From Streptomyces sp. NBC_01232 (GTDB taxonomy: Bacteria > Actinomycetota > Actinomycetes > Streptomycetales > Streptomycetaceae), in NCBI RefSeq assembly GCF_035989885.1, contig NZ_CP108518.1:6377001-6441000 (forward strand): a DNA stretch of 64,000 bases, read 5' to 3'. Below the pieces are notes generated by a model. The model ran no database searches, was not told the origin of the DNA, and saw only the letters and a program-made list of their open reading frames with translations. The translations under genes were made by a program, and so were the position numbers. Shown in pieces: positions 18,021 through 26,618 of the stretch (positions are counted from its first letter, which is position 1; each line of letters starts with the position of its first letter).

Positions 18021-18240
18021 CCGGTTCCCGGAGCAGGACGGCCGGAGCGCCGTCCGGCTCGACCTCGACTTCCGCCGGGAGGGCGCGAGCCCCCGCGTCC
18101 GCCGCATCGAGCTCTTCGTCGCGGGCGGTCACGGTCAGGTCTGCCAACTCCTCGTCGAGGACCGGTACCTGGACGAGGACTCCGCCCTGACCGGCCTGTT
18201 CGAGACCACCCGCACCCACCTGCGCACCGACCGGCCCTGA
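18010..18240 (+). pseudogene. Start-less coding remnant
   Basis: An open frame from 18010 to TGA 18240 has almost exclusively G/C third positions and reads like real protein (RLDLDFRREG, RRIELFVAGGHGQVCQLL, GLFETTRTHLRT). It has no ATG, GTG or TTG start: the upstream in-frame stop is at 18007-18009, inside the DUF1697 gene. It looks like the C-terminal 65-75 residues of a gene whose front was deleted. I cannot assign a family. A short minus-strand coding-like stretch (RIPLASLVELLDALARG) lies just beyond, near 18240-18300, so the whole 18.02-18.35 kb interval may be decayed. Confidence 0.5.
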
Positions 18241-18356
18241 CCCCGGCCTCGGGCGAGCGCGTCCAGCAGCTCCACAAGGCTCGCCAGCGGGATCCGGTGC
18301 CCCGGTCACCGTGCCCCGACGGCATCCCGGGGCGGGGGATGTGCCAGGCTCGTGGC

Positions 18357-19358
18357 ATGCGTTACATCATCATCGGCGCGGGCGCGGTCGGCGCCACCAT
18401 CGGCGGACGGCTCGCGGAGGCGGGCGGCGAGGTCGTACTCGTCGCACGCGGTGCCCACGCGGACGCCCTGCGGGCCGACGGGCTGCGGCTCACGACGGCC
18501 GACGGCACCCGGGTGCACCGGCTGCCCGTGGTCACCGGACCGGAGGAACTGGGCGAACTGCGCCCCGACGACGTCCTGCTGCTGTCCGTGAAGACCCAGG
18601 ACGCCATCGCCGCGCTCGACGCGTGGGGCGACGCGGAGGTCACCGGCGGCGGCACGGCGGCGCAGCGGCTGCCCGTGCTCTGCGCGCAGAACGGAGTGGA
18701 GAGCGAGCGGCTGGCGCTACGGCGCTTCGCGCGCGTGTACGGGGTGTGCGTATGGCTGCCCGCCACCTTCCTGGAGCCGGGCGTGGTCTCGGCGCTGTGC
18801 GCGCCGCTGACCGGCATCCTGCACGTGGGCCGGGCGGCGGGCGGCACGGACGCCCTGTCCCTGGCCGTCGCCGCGGACCTCGGCAAGGCCGGCTTCGGGG
18901 CGCCGCCGGTCGAGGACGTGATGCGGTGGAAGTACGCGAAGCTGCTGGGGAACCTGGGCAACGCGATCCAGGCGACGACCGGCCCGGAGCCGGACCCGGC
19001 GAAGGCGGCGCTGCTGCTGCGGGCCGTCCGTGAGGGGAAGGCCGCCTTCGGGGCCGGGGGCATCGCCTACGCCTCGGACGCCGAGCAGTCGACGGCGCGC
19101 GACGGCAAGGTCGAGCAGCCGGCCGGTGTGCGGGGCGGGTCGTCCTGGCAGAGCCTGGCGCGGGGGACGGGCTCGGTGGAGGCGGACTACCTCAACGGGG
19201 AGATCTCCCTGCTGGGCCGCCTGCACGGGGTGCCGACCCCGGTCAACGACGTGCTGCGGCACGCGGCGAACATCTTCGCCCGTGAGGGCCTGCCGCCGGG
19301 GGCGATGTCCATCGAGGACCTGACGGCCCTCGCGGACGAGGCCGCGGCCCGCGCGTAG
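18357..19358 (+). CDS. Ketopantoate reductase (ApbA/PanE)-family oxidoreductase
   Basis: A 333-residue NADPH-dependent enzyme. The Rossmann motif IIGAGAVGATIGGRL is at residues 4-18, and LLLSVKTQD follows at the end of the nucleotide domain. The catalytic Lys lies in MRWKYAKLLGNLGNA near residue 200, and the C-terminal helical domain has SSWQSLARGTGSVEADYLNGEI. Family members reduce ketopantoate or act on related 2-keto acids. A housekeeping panE elsewhere is likely, so true PanE activity is not certain. ATG 18357 is clear. Confidence 0.85.
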   Translation: MRYIIIGAGAVGATIGGRLAEAGGEVVLVARGAHADALRADGLRLTTADGTRVHRLPVVTGPEELGELRPDDVLLLSVKTQDAIAALDAWGDAEVTGGGTAAQRLPVLCAQNGVESERLALRRFARVYGVCVWLPATFLEPGVVSALCAPLTGILHVGRAAGGTDALSLAVAADLGKAGFGAPPVEDVMRWKYAKLLGNLGNAIQATTGPEPDPAKAALLLRAVREGKAAFGAGGIAYASDAEQSTARDGKVEQPAGVRGGSSWQSLARGTGSVEADYLNGEISLLGRLHGVPTPVNDVLRHAANIFAREGLPPGAMSIEDLTALADEAAARA

Positions 19359-19424
19359 GAGACGACGTCCGGCCGGCCGGACGGCAGTCCGCCGGGGGCG
19401 GCTGGCGGACGGCACAATGGCCCG

Positions 19425-19889
19425 GTGGGTTCACAGATCGATGTCTTCAGGCTCTTCGAGTACCGGCCGTGCGGGCACGGGCTGCTGGTGCGGGTCGTCC
19501 GGCCCGCCGCCCCGAACGCCTTCCAGGGGGCGCTGGACGCCGCCGACGCCGTCGCCGACGAGGCGACGGAGCGGCTCCGTACCGGATGGGAGCGCGAGCA
19601 CCTGCGGCCCCGGTGCCCGCACCCGCACACGGCGGCCCTGGTCGCCGAGATGCAGGACGTACCGGTCGGGGAGGACCTCCACGGGCCGGGGCGACGGCAG
19701 TTCGGGGTGTGGGTGGCGCCGACGGAGTACGGCGTCCCGTGGACGGTCCTCGGGACCGCGGCGACCGAAGAGGAGTTCTGGCGAGCGGTCCGGGACGACG
19801 ACGACCTCCTGGGTCTCGGCCCCCGGGCACCCGCCGAGCTGCGGCACGTCCACTTCCTCACCGACGAGGACGGCCCGGCGAGTTCCTAG
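19425..19889 (+). CDS. Conserved-looking hypothetical protein
   Basis: A 154-residue acidic soluble protein starting at GTG 19425. It has no signal peptide, membrane segment or recognised motif. It includes VDEATERL, a WEREHLRPRCPHPH stretch with clustered Cys/His, and a VPWTVLGTAATEEEFWRAV segment. Codon use is typical of the neighbours, so it is probably real. It converges on the sirohydrochlorin chelatase gene. No function is proposed. Confidence 0.65.
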   Translation: MGSQIDVFRLFEYRPCGHGLLVRVVRPAAPNAFQGALDAADAVADEATERLRTGWEREHLRPRCPHPHTAALVAEMQDVPVGEDLHGPGRRQFGVWVAPTEYGVPWTVLGTAATEEEFWRAVRDDDDLLGLGPRAPAELRHVHFLTDEDGPASS

Positions 19890-19912
19890 GTCCTGTCCGG
19901 CGGTGCCGGAGG

Positions 19913-20680
19913 CTACGCCGTCAGGGCGGGCAGCCGGGCGGGGGCCGTGGCCGCCGCGTCGAAGCGGCGCAGCAGCAGCCGGGCCAGTTCCGGGGCCGCG
20001 CCCAGGACGCCGGCGACGACGTCCGCGCCCCCGGCCGCGGCGCCGGCCGCGATGCGGTCCGGGAGCCGGCCCGGGGCGATGACGTACGGGGCCACCGCCA
20101 CCCGCTCGAAGCCCTCGGCGCGCAGGGCCCGTACGGCGTCCTCGGTACGGGGGACCCCTGCGGGAGAAGCTCCGGAGGCGAACGCAGGCCGCACGGCGCA
20201 CCAACCGGTGTGCCGCCACTCCCGCGCGGTTTCAGCGATCACTGCGATCGCCTCCGGGTCCGTGGAGCCGGCGGACGCGAGCACCACCGCGGTGGTGGCA
20301 CGGTCCGCCGGGGTGAGGCCGGCTTCGGCGAGCCGGCGCTCGAGGGCGGTCAGCAGGAGCGGGGACGGTCCGAGGACGTCCGCCACCCGCACCGACAGCC
20401 CGGGCAGGCGCGAGGCCGACTCGGCGAGCGCCGCCGGGATGTCGGACTTCGCGTGGAAGGCGCGGGTCAGCAGCAGCGGGAGCGCCACGACCTCCCGCAC
20501 GCCGGAGAGGTAGAGCGAGGACAGGGCCTGGCCCACCGTCGGGGTGTTGAAGTCGAGGAAGGCCGTCTCCACGCGCAGCCCCGGCCGCAGCGCCCGTACC
20601 CGCCCGGTGAGGGCGTGCACGGTCGCGGCGTGCCGCGGATCGCGGCTGCCGTGGGCGATGACCAGGAGTGTGCGGGACAC
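19913..20680 (-). CDS. Sirohydrochlorin chelatase family protein
   Basis: A 255-residue CbiX/SirB-type chelatase. It has the N-terminal LLVIAHGSRDPRH with the metal-binding His, VVALPLLLTRAFHAKSDIP with the second conserved His, and a related second half (VAVAPYVIAPGRL). Insertion of iron into sirohydrochlorin would give the siroheme that the sulfite reductase of this locus needs. GTG 20680 is chosen because the family start VSRTLLVIAHG begins there, five bases after the permease stop. It is therefore the last gene of the transporter operon. Confidence 0.9.
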   Translation of the reverse strand: MSRTLLVIAHGSRDPRHAATVHALTGRVRALRPGLRVETAFLDFNTPTVGQALSSLYLSGVREVVALPLLLTRAFHAKSDIPAALAESASRLPGLSVRVADVLGPSPLLLTALERRLAEAGLTPADRATTAVVLASAGSTDPEAIAVIAETAREWRHTGWCAVRPAFASGASPAGVPRTEDAVRALRAEGFERVAVAPYVIAPGRLPDRIAAGAAAGGADVVAGVLGAAPELARLLLRRFDAAATAPARLPALTA

Positions 20681-20685
20681 GGCGA

Positions 20686-21582
20686 TCAGCTCTTCGCCAG
20701 CAGGCCGCGGCTGCGCAGCACCCACCGCTCGACCGGGCTGAAGATCAGCAGGTCGATGGCGATGCCGACCACGAGGATCAGGATGATCGCGAGGAACACG
20801 CCCGGCAGGTCGATGTTGTTGCGGCCGTTCTCCAGCAACTGGCCCAGGCCCAGGCCCAGGTCCGGCGAGGAGGCGATGATCTCGGCGGCCATCAGCGAGC
20901 GCCAGGAGAAGGCCCAGCCCTGCTTCAGGCCGGCCAGGTAGCCGGGCAGCGCGGCCGGCATGACGATGTGCCGGGCCCCGCGCAGACCGGTGGCTCCCAG
21001 AGTGCGCCCGGCGCGCAGGTACAGCGGCGGGATCTGGTCGATGCCGGAGACGAGGCCGTTGGCGATGGACGGGACGGCGCCCAGCAGGATCACCGTGAAC
21101 ATCATCGCGTCGTTCAGGCCGAACCACAGGACGGCCGGCGGCACCCAGGCCACCGACGGCAGCGACTGCAGGCCCTGCAGGATCGGGCCGATCGCGGCCC
21201 GGACGAACTTCACCCGGGCGACGAGCAGGCCGAGCGGCGTGCCGATGGCCAGGGCCAGCAGGAAGCCGAGCAGGCCGCGGGAGACGCTGGTCCAGATGAC
21301 CTCCAGCAGCGTGCCCTTGAGCCACATGTCGGACAGGCTGTGCCAGACCGCGGACAGCGCGGGCAGCTTGGTCTCCTCGGTGACCCCCGCCGAGACGAGG
21401 ACCTGCCAGACCAGGAGCACCAGGCTCACGGCCAGGACCGGCGGGAAGACCTTCTTGACGAGGATCTCGCGGATCGGGGTGCGGTGGGTCTGGACCGCGT
21501 CGAGCGCGTCGAGGCCCGCCTCCAGGCCGGCCAGGTCGTCGTTCTTGCCCGTGGCCTTCGAGGTGGTGTCAGTGCTGGCCAT
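20686..21582 (-). CDS. ABC transporter permease (SsuC/TauC family)
   Basis: A 298-residue inner-membrane permease with about six TM segments and the EAA-type loop around GATGLRGARHIVMPAALPGYLAG. SSPDLGLGLGQLLENG is typical of sulfonate/taurine/nitrate permeases. ATG 21582 has GGGGAG about eight bases upstream and overlaps the ATPase gene by 14 bases. Placement beside sulfate-reduction genes supports uptake of a sulfur compound, probably an organosulfonate or sulfate ester. Specificity cannot be read from the permease. Confidence 0.88.
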   Translation of the reverse strand: MASTDTTSKATGKNDDLAGLEAGLDALDAVQTHRTPIREILVKKVFPPVLAVSLVLLVWQVLVSAGVTEETKLPALSAVWHSLSDMWLKGTLLEVIWTSVSRGLLGFLLALAIGTPLGLLVARVKFVRAAIGPILQGLQSLPSVAWVPPAVLWFGLNDAMMFTVILLGAVPSIANGLVSGIDQIPPLYLRAGRTLGATGLRGARHIVMPAALPGYLAGLKQGWAFSWRSLMAAEIIASSPDLGLGLGQLLENGRNNIDLPGVFLAIILILVVGIAIDLLIFSPVERWVLRSRGLLAKS

Positions 21583-22363
21583 GGCGGCGGATCTCCCCAC
21601 GCAGGTGTTCAGTGATCTCGAGGGACAGTTCCGCGACGTCCGCGTCCTCGATGCGGCGCGGCTGCGGGATGTCCACGGTCCATTCCTTCGCGACCCGGCC
21701 GGGCCGGGAGGAGAGCAGGACCACGCGCTGGGCGAGGCGGACGGCCTCGCGCACGTTGTGGGTGACGAAGAGGACGGACAGTCCGGTCTCGGCCCAGATG
21801 CGGGTCAGCTCGCCGTGCAGCACGTCCCGGGTGATGGCGTCGAGCGCGGCGAACGGCTCGTCCATCAGCAGCAGCCGGCTGTCCTGGGCGAGCGCCCGGG
21901 CCAGGGCCACGCGCTGGCGCATGCCGCCGGACAGCTCGTGCACGCGCTTGCCGTACGAGCCGCCGAGCCGGACCAGCTCCAGCAGCCGCTCGGCCTCCGG
22001 GCGGCGCTCGGCCTTGGCCACCCCGCGCAGACGCAGGGCGAGTTCGATGTTCTTGCCCGCGGTCAGCCACGGGAAGAGGGCGTGCTCCTGGAACATCAGG
22101 GCCGGACGGCCGCCGGGGGTCTCGATGGACCCCGCGGACGGCTTGTCCAGACCCGCGACCAGGTTCAGCAGCGTGGACTTACCGCACCCCGAGGCACCCA
22201 GGATGGTGACGAACTCTCCGGGAGCGACATCGAGACTGATGTCGTCCAGGACGAGCTGCGATCCGGCCGGGCCGGAGAAGGACTTCGATACGTGCTCGAT
22301 GCGGGCAGCGTGCGTCTGCTCCAGGGCAGAGCCCTCGGCAGCCTTGGCAAGCGTGGTGGCCAT
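21569..22363 (-). CDS. ABC transporter ATP-binding protein (SsuB/TauB family)
   Basis: A 264-residue ATPase with Walker A GASGCGKST (near residues 58-66), the Q-loop in LMFQEHALFPWLT, signature LSGGMRQRVALARAL, Walker B LLLMDEPFAALD and switch His in FVTHNVREA. ATG 22363 is preceded by AGGAGGTGA, an excellent ribosome site. A GTG at 22372 lies inside that site and is rejected. It couples with the permease downstream and the binding lipoprotein upstream. Confidence 0.92.
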   Translation of the reverse strand: MATTLAKAAEGSALEQTHAARIEHVSKSFSGPAGSQLVLDDISLDVAPGEFVTILGASGCGKSTLLNLVAGLDKPSAGSIETPGGRPALMFQEHALFPWLTAGKNIELALRLRGVAKAERRPEAERLLELVRLGGSYGKRVHELSGGMRQRVALARALAQDSRLLLMDEPFAALDAITRDVLHGELTRIWAETGLSVLFVTHNVREAVRLAQRVVLLSSRPGRVAKEWTVDIPQPRRIEDADVAELSLEITEHLRGEIRRHGQH

Positions 22364-22397
22364 GGTCGTCACCTCCTGGGATTGCTGGGTTGCGGGG

Positions 22398-23540
22398 TTA
22401 CTTGGCGCCGAGACCGGCGTCGGAGACCTCGGGCTTGCCGGCGGCCTTCAGCACCTTGTTCAGGAGCGTCAGGTCGTAGATGCCGGCGAGGTCGGGCTGC
22501 TCGATGAGCTTGGCCTTGACCGCCCACTCCGACTGCGTCTTCAGCGTCGCGGCCAGCGGGTCGTCGGTGATCGCGATGCTCGGCCATGCCGGGTCGATGA
22601 CCTTCGCGTCGAGCGGCTTGCCGCCCTCCGCCTCGAGCTTCGCGTTCGCGGAGGCCTTCGCCTTGTCCGGGTTGGCGTTGATCCACTCGTTGGTCTTCAC
22701 GGTGCCCTTGAGGACCGCCTCGACCACGTCCGGGTGCTCCTTGAGGAACTTCTGCGACACGATGATGTTCGTGATCACGAACTTCTTGTCGGGCCACAGA
22801 GCGGTCTCGTCGAGGAGGACGGAGCCGCCGTCGGAGACGAGCTTGGAGGCCGTGGGCTCCGGCACCCAGGCGCCGTCGATCGAGCCCTGCTTGAAGGCGT
22901 CCGGGGTGACCTTGTTGTCCGTACGGACGACGGAGACGTCACCCTTGCCGGACTCCGGGTCGACCGTCCAGCCCTTGGTACCGATCCAGTTGAGGAACGC
23001 GACGTCCTGCGTGTTCCCCTTCTGCGGGGTGGCGATCTTCTTGCCCTTGAGGTCGTCCAGGGTCTTGATCTTGTCCGGGTTCACGACGAGCTTGACGCCG
23101 CCCGAGGCGGAACCGGAGATGATGCGCAGGTTGGAGCCCTTGGACTTGACGTAGCCGTTGATCGAGGGCGAGGGGCCGATGAACCCGATGTCGAGAGAGC
23201 CGCCGTTGAGGGCTTCGATCTCGGACGGGCCGGCGTTGAAGGACTGCGGCTTGATCTTGGTGCCGTTCAGTTCCTTCTCGATCAGGCCTTCCTGGAGGCC
23301 GACCAGCGCGGTGGCGTGCGTCAGGTTGGGGAAGTACCCGATGCGGACCTCGGCGGCGGAGAGCTTCTTGCCGGAGTCGGCGCTGTCCGCGGCCTTCGGC
23401 TCGTCCTTCTTGGCCTCGGAGCCGTAGCCGCAGGAGGCGAGCGCACCGATCAGGAGCGGCAGCGCGGCAGCGGCGACGACGCTGCGGCGGAGGGTGGAGC
23501 GGTTGGTACGGGTCCGACGGGTGGTGGCGGTGGCAGGCAC
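22398..23540 (-). CDS. ABC transporter substrate-binding lipoprotein (SsuA-like)
   Basis: A 380-residue exported lipoprotein. An Arg-rich N-terminus and a hydrophobic core end in the lipobox LASC, with the lipidated Cys at residue 37. The mature part (VRIGYFPNLTHATALVG, LDIGFIGPSPSINGY) belongs to the aliphatic sulfonate/taurine/nitrate binding family. GTG 23540 has GAGAGGAAG about eight bases upstream. The 215-base gap to cysN suggests its own promoter. Cargo is probably a sulfur compound by neighbourhood. Confidence 0.9.
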   Translation of the reverse strand: MPATATTRRTRTNRSTLRRSVVAAAALPLLIGALASCGYGSEAKKDEPKAADSADSGKKLSAAEVRIGYFPNLTHATALVGLQEGLIEKELNGTKIKPQSFNAGPSEIEALNGGSLDIGFIGPSPSINGYVKSKGSNLRIISGSASGGVKLVVNPDKIKTLDDLKGKKIATPQKGNTQDVAFLNWIGTKGWTVDPESGKGDVSVVRTDNKVTPDAFKQGSIDGAWVPEPTASKLVSDGGSVLLDETALWPDKKFVITNIIVSQKFLKEHPDVVEAVLKGTVKTNEWINANPDKAKASANAKLEAEGGKPLDAKVIDPAWPSIAITDDPLAATLKTQSEWAVKAKLIEQPDLAGIYDLTLLNKVLKAAGKPEVSDAGLGAK

Positions 23541-23570
23541 GGGAGGGCTTCCTCTCGTGACGGCGTCATC

Positions 23571-23663
23571 TCATGACGCACGTCTTCGTTTGTGGAGCGA
23601 TGGCGGGTACGGCTCGTGGGGGGTGAGGGCGCGCATGCGGTGCGCGTACGTCATCGCGCACAT
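23571..23663 (-). CDS. Possible 30-codon upstream ORF before the transporter operon
   Basis: ATG 23663 has an excellent Shine-Dalgarno (GGGAGGGG, seven bases upstream). It opens a 30-codon frame starting MCAMTYAHRM and ending KRRRAS, whose TGA lies 30 bases before the binding-protein start. It has Cys at position 2 but lacks the HVDLGR motif of the sirA leader. It may be a leader peptide or may be untranslated. Confidence 0.35.
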   Translation of the reverse strand: MCAMTYAHRMRALTPHEPYPPSLHKRRRAS

Positions 23664-23718
23664 CGCGCAACCCCTCCCTGGCCGCTGCCGAGGGCACCGC
23701 TGCCTACGCGGCCGCCCT

Positions 23719-23730
23719 CCTTCGCGAAGG
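23719..23730. promoter_or_regulatory. 12-bp palindrome between cysN and the transporter operon
   Basis: CCTTCGCGAAGG is a perfect palindrome in the only sizeable gap inside the sulfur locus, about 180 bases before the binding-protein start. It could be an operator; no regulator is known from this window. Confidence 0.35.
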
Positions 23731-23755
23731 TCGAATAGATGTCGGAAATCATAAG

Positions 23756-25096
23756 TTAGAAGTCCCAACCTTCCTCGTCCGCCTGGACGGTGGTCTCGGC
23801 CTTGGAGGCGAAGGACTCGCCGGCCATGCCCGCCGCCAGGGTGGTGCCGTCGGCCGGGTCGATCAGCAGGAAGGACCCGGTGCGGCGCGAGTCGGCGTAC
23901 GCGTCGAGCGCGAGCGGCTCGGCGGTGCGGACGACCACGCGGCCGATGTCGTTGGCCACCAGCTGCCCGGGGTTCGGGTGCTGGGACAGGTCGTCCAGGG
24001 TCAGCCGCGAGGGGATCTCCTTGACGATCGCCTTGACCGTGCGCGTCGTGTGCTTGATCAGCACCCGGGCGCCGACGGCCAGCGGCTGGTCCGCCACGTG
24101 GCACACCGTCGCCTCCACGTCCTGCGTGGTGGCCGGGGCGCTCGCGGACGGCGCGATCAGGTCGCCGCGCGAGATGTCGATGTCGTCCGTCAGACGCACC
24201 GTCACCGACTGCGGGGCCCAGGCGATGTCGACGCTCTCACCGAGCGCGTCGATGCCCGCGATGACACTGGTGCGGCCCGAGGGCAGCACGGTCACGGCCT
24301 CGCCGACGCGCAGCACGCCGGAGGCGATCTGGCCCGCGTAGCCGCGGTAGTCGGGGTGCTCGGCGGACTGCGGACGGATCACGTACTGCACCGGGAAGCG
24401 CGCCGGGCAGGCCGTGAGGTCGTGGCTGACCGGGACGGTCTCCAGGTGCTCCAGTACCGTCGGGCCGCCGTACCAGTCCATGTTGGCGGAGGCGTCCACC
24501 ACGTTGTCCCCGGCCAGGGCCGAGATCGGGATCGCGGTGATCTCCGGGACACCCAGGTCGGAGGCGTACGCCGTGAACTCCTCGGCGATCGCCGCGAAGA
24601 CCGACTCCTGGTAGCCGACCAGGTCCATCTTGTTCACGGCCAGGACCACGTGCGGGACGCGCAGCAGCGCGGCGACGGCCGCGTGCCGGCGGGTCTGCTC
24701 GATGACACCGTTGCGGGCGTCGACCAGGACCACGGCCAGGTCGGCGGTGGACGCGCCGGTGACCATGTTCCGGGTGTACTGCACGTGCCCGGGGGTGTCC
24801 GCGAGGATGAACCGACGGCGCGCGGTGGCGAAGTAGCGGTACGCGACGTCGATGGTGATGCCCTGCTCCCGCTCGGCCCGCAGGCCGTCGGTGAGCAGCG
24901 CGAGGTCGGGGGCCTCCTGGCCGCGCTGGGCGGAGACGGCCTCCACGGCCTCCATCTGGTCGGTCAGGACCGACTTGGAGTCGTGCAGCAGCCGGCCCAC
25001 CAGGGTGGACTTGCCGTCGTCGACGGAACCGGCGGTCGCGAAGCGCAGCAGCGTGGTCGCCGACACATCGGCGAACTGCTCGGTGGTGCTGGTCAT
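23756..25096 (-). CDS. cysN: Sulfate adenylyltransferase subunit 1, CysN
   Basis: A 446-residue EF-Tu-like GTPase that couples GTP hydrolysis to APS formation by CysD. G1 is GSVDDGKSTLVGRLL (near residue 22), G3 is DTPGHVQYTRNM, and G4 is VNKMDLVGY. Beta-barrel domains follow. There is no C-terminal APS kinase fusion, consistent with a separate cysC. ATG 25096 begins two bases after the cysD stop. Confidence 0.95.
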   Translation of the reverse strand: MTSTTEQFADVSATTLLRFATAGSVDDGKSTLVGRLLHDSKSVLTDQMEAVEAVSAQRGQEAPDLALLTDGLRAEREQGITIDVAYRYFATARRRFILADTPGHVQYTRNMVTGASTADLAVVLVDARNGVIEQTRRHAAVAALLRVPHVVLAVNKMDLVGYQESVFAAIAEEFTAYASDLGVPEITAIPISALAGDNVVDASANMDWYGGPTVLEHLETVPVSHDLTACPARFPVQYVIRPQSAEHPDYRGYAGQIASGVLRVGEAVTVLPSGRTSVIAGIDALGESVDIAWAPQSVTVRLTDDIDISRGDLIAPSASAPATTQDVEATVCHVADQPLAVGARVLIKHTTRTVKAIVKEIPSRLTLDDLSQHPNPGQLVANDIGRVVVRTAEPLALDAYADSRRTGSFLLIDPADGTTLAAGMAGESFASKAETTVQADEEGWDF

Positions 25097-25098
25097 TT

Positions 25099-26040
25099 CT
25101 AGAAGTACCCTTCGCGCTTGCGGTCTTCCATCGCGGCCTCGGACATCTTGTCGTCGGCGCGGGTCGCGCCCCGCTCGGTGAGCCGGGAGACGGCGATCTC
25201 GGCGATCACGGCGTCGAGCGTGGTGGCGTCGGAGTCCACCGCGCCGGTGCAGGACATGTCGCCGACGGTGCGGTAGCGGATGAGCCGCTTCTCGGGCGTC
25301 TCGCCCTCCTTCGGGCCGCCCCACTCGCCGGCCGTCAGCCACATCCCGTTGCGCAGGAACACCTCGCGCTCGTGGGCGAAGTAGATCTCGGGCAGCTCGA
25401 TGCCCTCGCGGGCGATGTACTGCCAGACGTCCAGCTCGGTCCAGTTGGAGAGCGGGAAGACCCGCACGTGCTCGCCGGGGGCGTGGCGGCCGTTGTAGAG
25501 CTGCCACAGCTCGGGGCGCTGACGGCGGGGGTCCCACTGGGAGAACTCGTCGCGCAGGGAGAAGACGCGCTCCTTGGCGCGGGCCTTCTCCTCGTCGCGC
25601 CGCCCGCCGCCGAAGACCGCGTCGAACTTCAGGCTCTGGATCGCCTCCGTCAGCGGGACGGTCTGGAGCGGGTTGCGGGTGCCGTCCGGGCGCTCGCGCA
25701 GCTTGCCGGAGTCGATGTACTCCTGGACGGAGGCCACGTGCAGGCGCAGGCCGTGCTCGGCGACCGTGCGGTCGCGGTACTCCAGCACCTCGGGGAAGTT
25801 GTGCCCCGTGTCGACGTGCAGCAGCGTGAAGGGCACCGGCGCCGGTGCGAACGCCTTCAGCGCCAGGTGCAGCATGACGATGGAGTCCTTGCCGCCGGAG
25901 AAGAGGATCACCGGCTTCTCGAACTCGCCCGCCACCTCGCGGAAGATGTGCACCGCCTCGGACTCCAGCGCGTCGAGGTGCGACAGCGCGTACGGGGCGT
26001 CGGAGCCGGAATCGGTGTGCAGGTGTGCGGCCGTGGTCAT
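25099..26040 (-). CDS. cysD: Sulfate adenylyltransferase subunit 2, CysD
   Basis: A 313-residue ATP-pyrophosphatase-type subunit that makes adenosine 5'-phosphosulfate from ATP and sulfate. The PP-loop FSGGKDSIVMLHLAL is near residue 47. Family landmarks are GGGRRDEEKARAKERVFS and FPLSNWTELDVWQYI. ATG 26040 overlaps the cysC stop by four bases (ATGA), showing translational coupling. Confidence 0.96.
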   Translation of the reverse strand: MTTAAHLHTDSGSDAPYALSHLDALESEAVHIFREVAGEFEKPVILFSGGKDSIVMLHLALKAFAPAPVPFTLLHVDTGHNFPEVLEYRDRTVAEHGLRLHVASVQEYIDSGKLRERPDGTRNPLQTVPLTEAIQSLKFDAVFGGGRRDEEKARAKERVFSLRDEFSQWDPRRQRPELWQLYNGRHAPGEHVRVFPLSNWTELDVWQYIAREGIELPEIYFAHEREVFLRNGMWLTAGEWGGPKEGETPEKRLIRYRTVGDMSCTGAVDSDATTLDAVIAEIAVSRLTERGATRADDKMSEAAMEDRKREGYF

Positions 26041-26618
26041 GCCAGACCCCTCTCGGTGAGCAGCGCGTGCAGGGCCGAAGCCGACTCCTGCACGGTCTGC
26101 GTGTGCGACTCGATACGCAGGTCCGGGGACTCCGGGGCCTCGTACGGGTCGTCGACGCCGGTCAGTCCGGAGATCTCGCCCGCTGCCTGCTTGGCGTACA
26201 GGCCCTTCACGTCGCGCTCCGAGCACACCTCGACCGGGGTGGCCACGTGGACCTCCAGGTAGGAGGTGCCCTCGGCGCCGTGCCGCTTGCGGACGGCCTC
26301 ACGGCTGTCCGCGAACGGTGCGATCACCGGCACCAGCGCCTTGACGCCGTTGCTCGCGAGCAGCTCGGCGACGAAGCCGATCCGCTGCACGTTGGTGTGC
26401 CGGTCCTCGCGGGTGAAGCCCAGGCCGGCGGAGAGGAACTCGCGGATCTCGTCCCCGTCGAGCACCTCCACGCGGTGGCCCTCGGCGCGCAGCCGCTCGG
26501 CCAGCGCGTAGGCGATCGTGGTCTTGCCCGCGCTGGGCAGCCCGGTCAGCCACACGGTGGCGCCCTGGTCGCTCACGCTCATCTGGTTCGTCTCCGTAGG
26601 TTCTGTGCTGTCCGTCAT
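26037..26618 (-). CDS. cysC: Adenylyl-sulfate kinase CysC
   Basis: A 193-residue APS kinase producing PAPS. The P-loop is GLPSAGKTT, with DGDEIREFLSAGLGFTREDR for APS binding and GLYAKQAAGEISGLTGVDDPYE near the lid. ATG 26618 overlaps the last base of the cysH stop (TGATG). An internal ATG at 26582 would also keep the whole domain. The PAPS may serve sulfotransferases as well as reduction, because the reductase here is of the iron-sulfur type. Confidence 0.95.
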   Translation of the reverse strand: MTDSTEPTETNQMSVSDQGATVWLTGLPSAGKTTIAYALAERLRAEGHRVEVLDGDEIREFLSAGLGFTREDRHTNVQRIGFVAELLASNGVKALVPVIAPFADSREAVRKRHGAEGTSYLEVHVATPVEVCSERDVKGLYAKQAAGEISGLTGVDDPYEAPESPDLRIESHTQTVQESASALHALLTERGLA

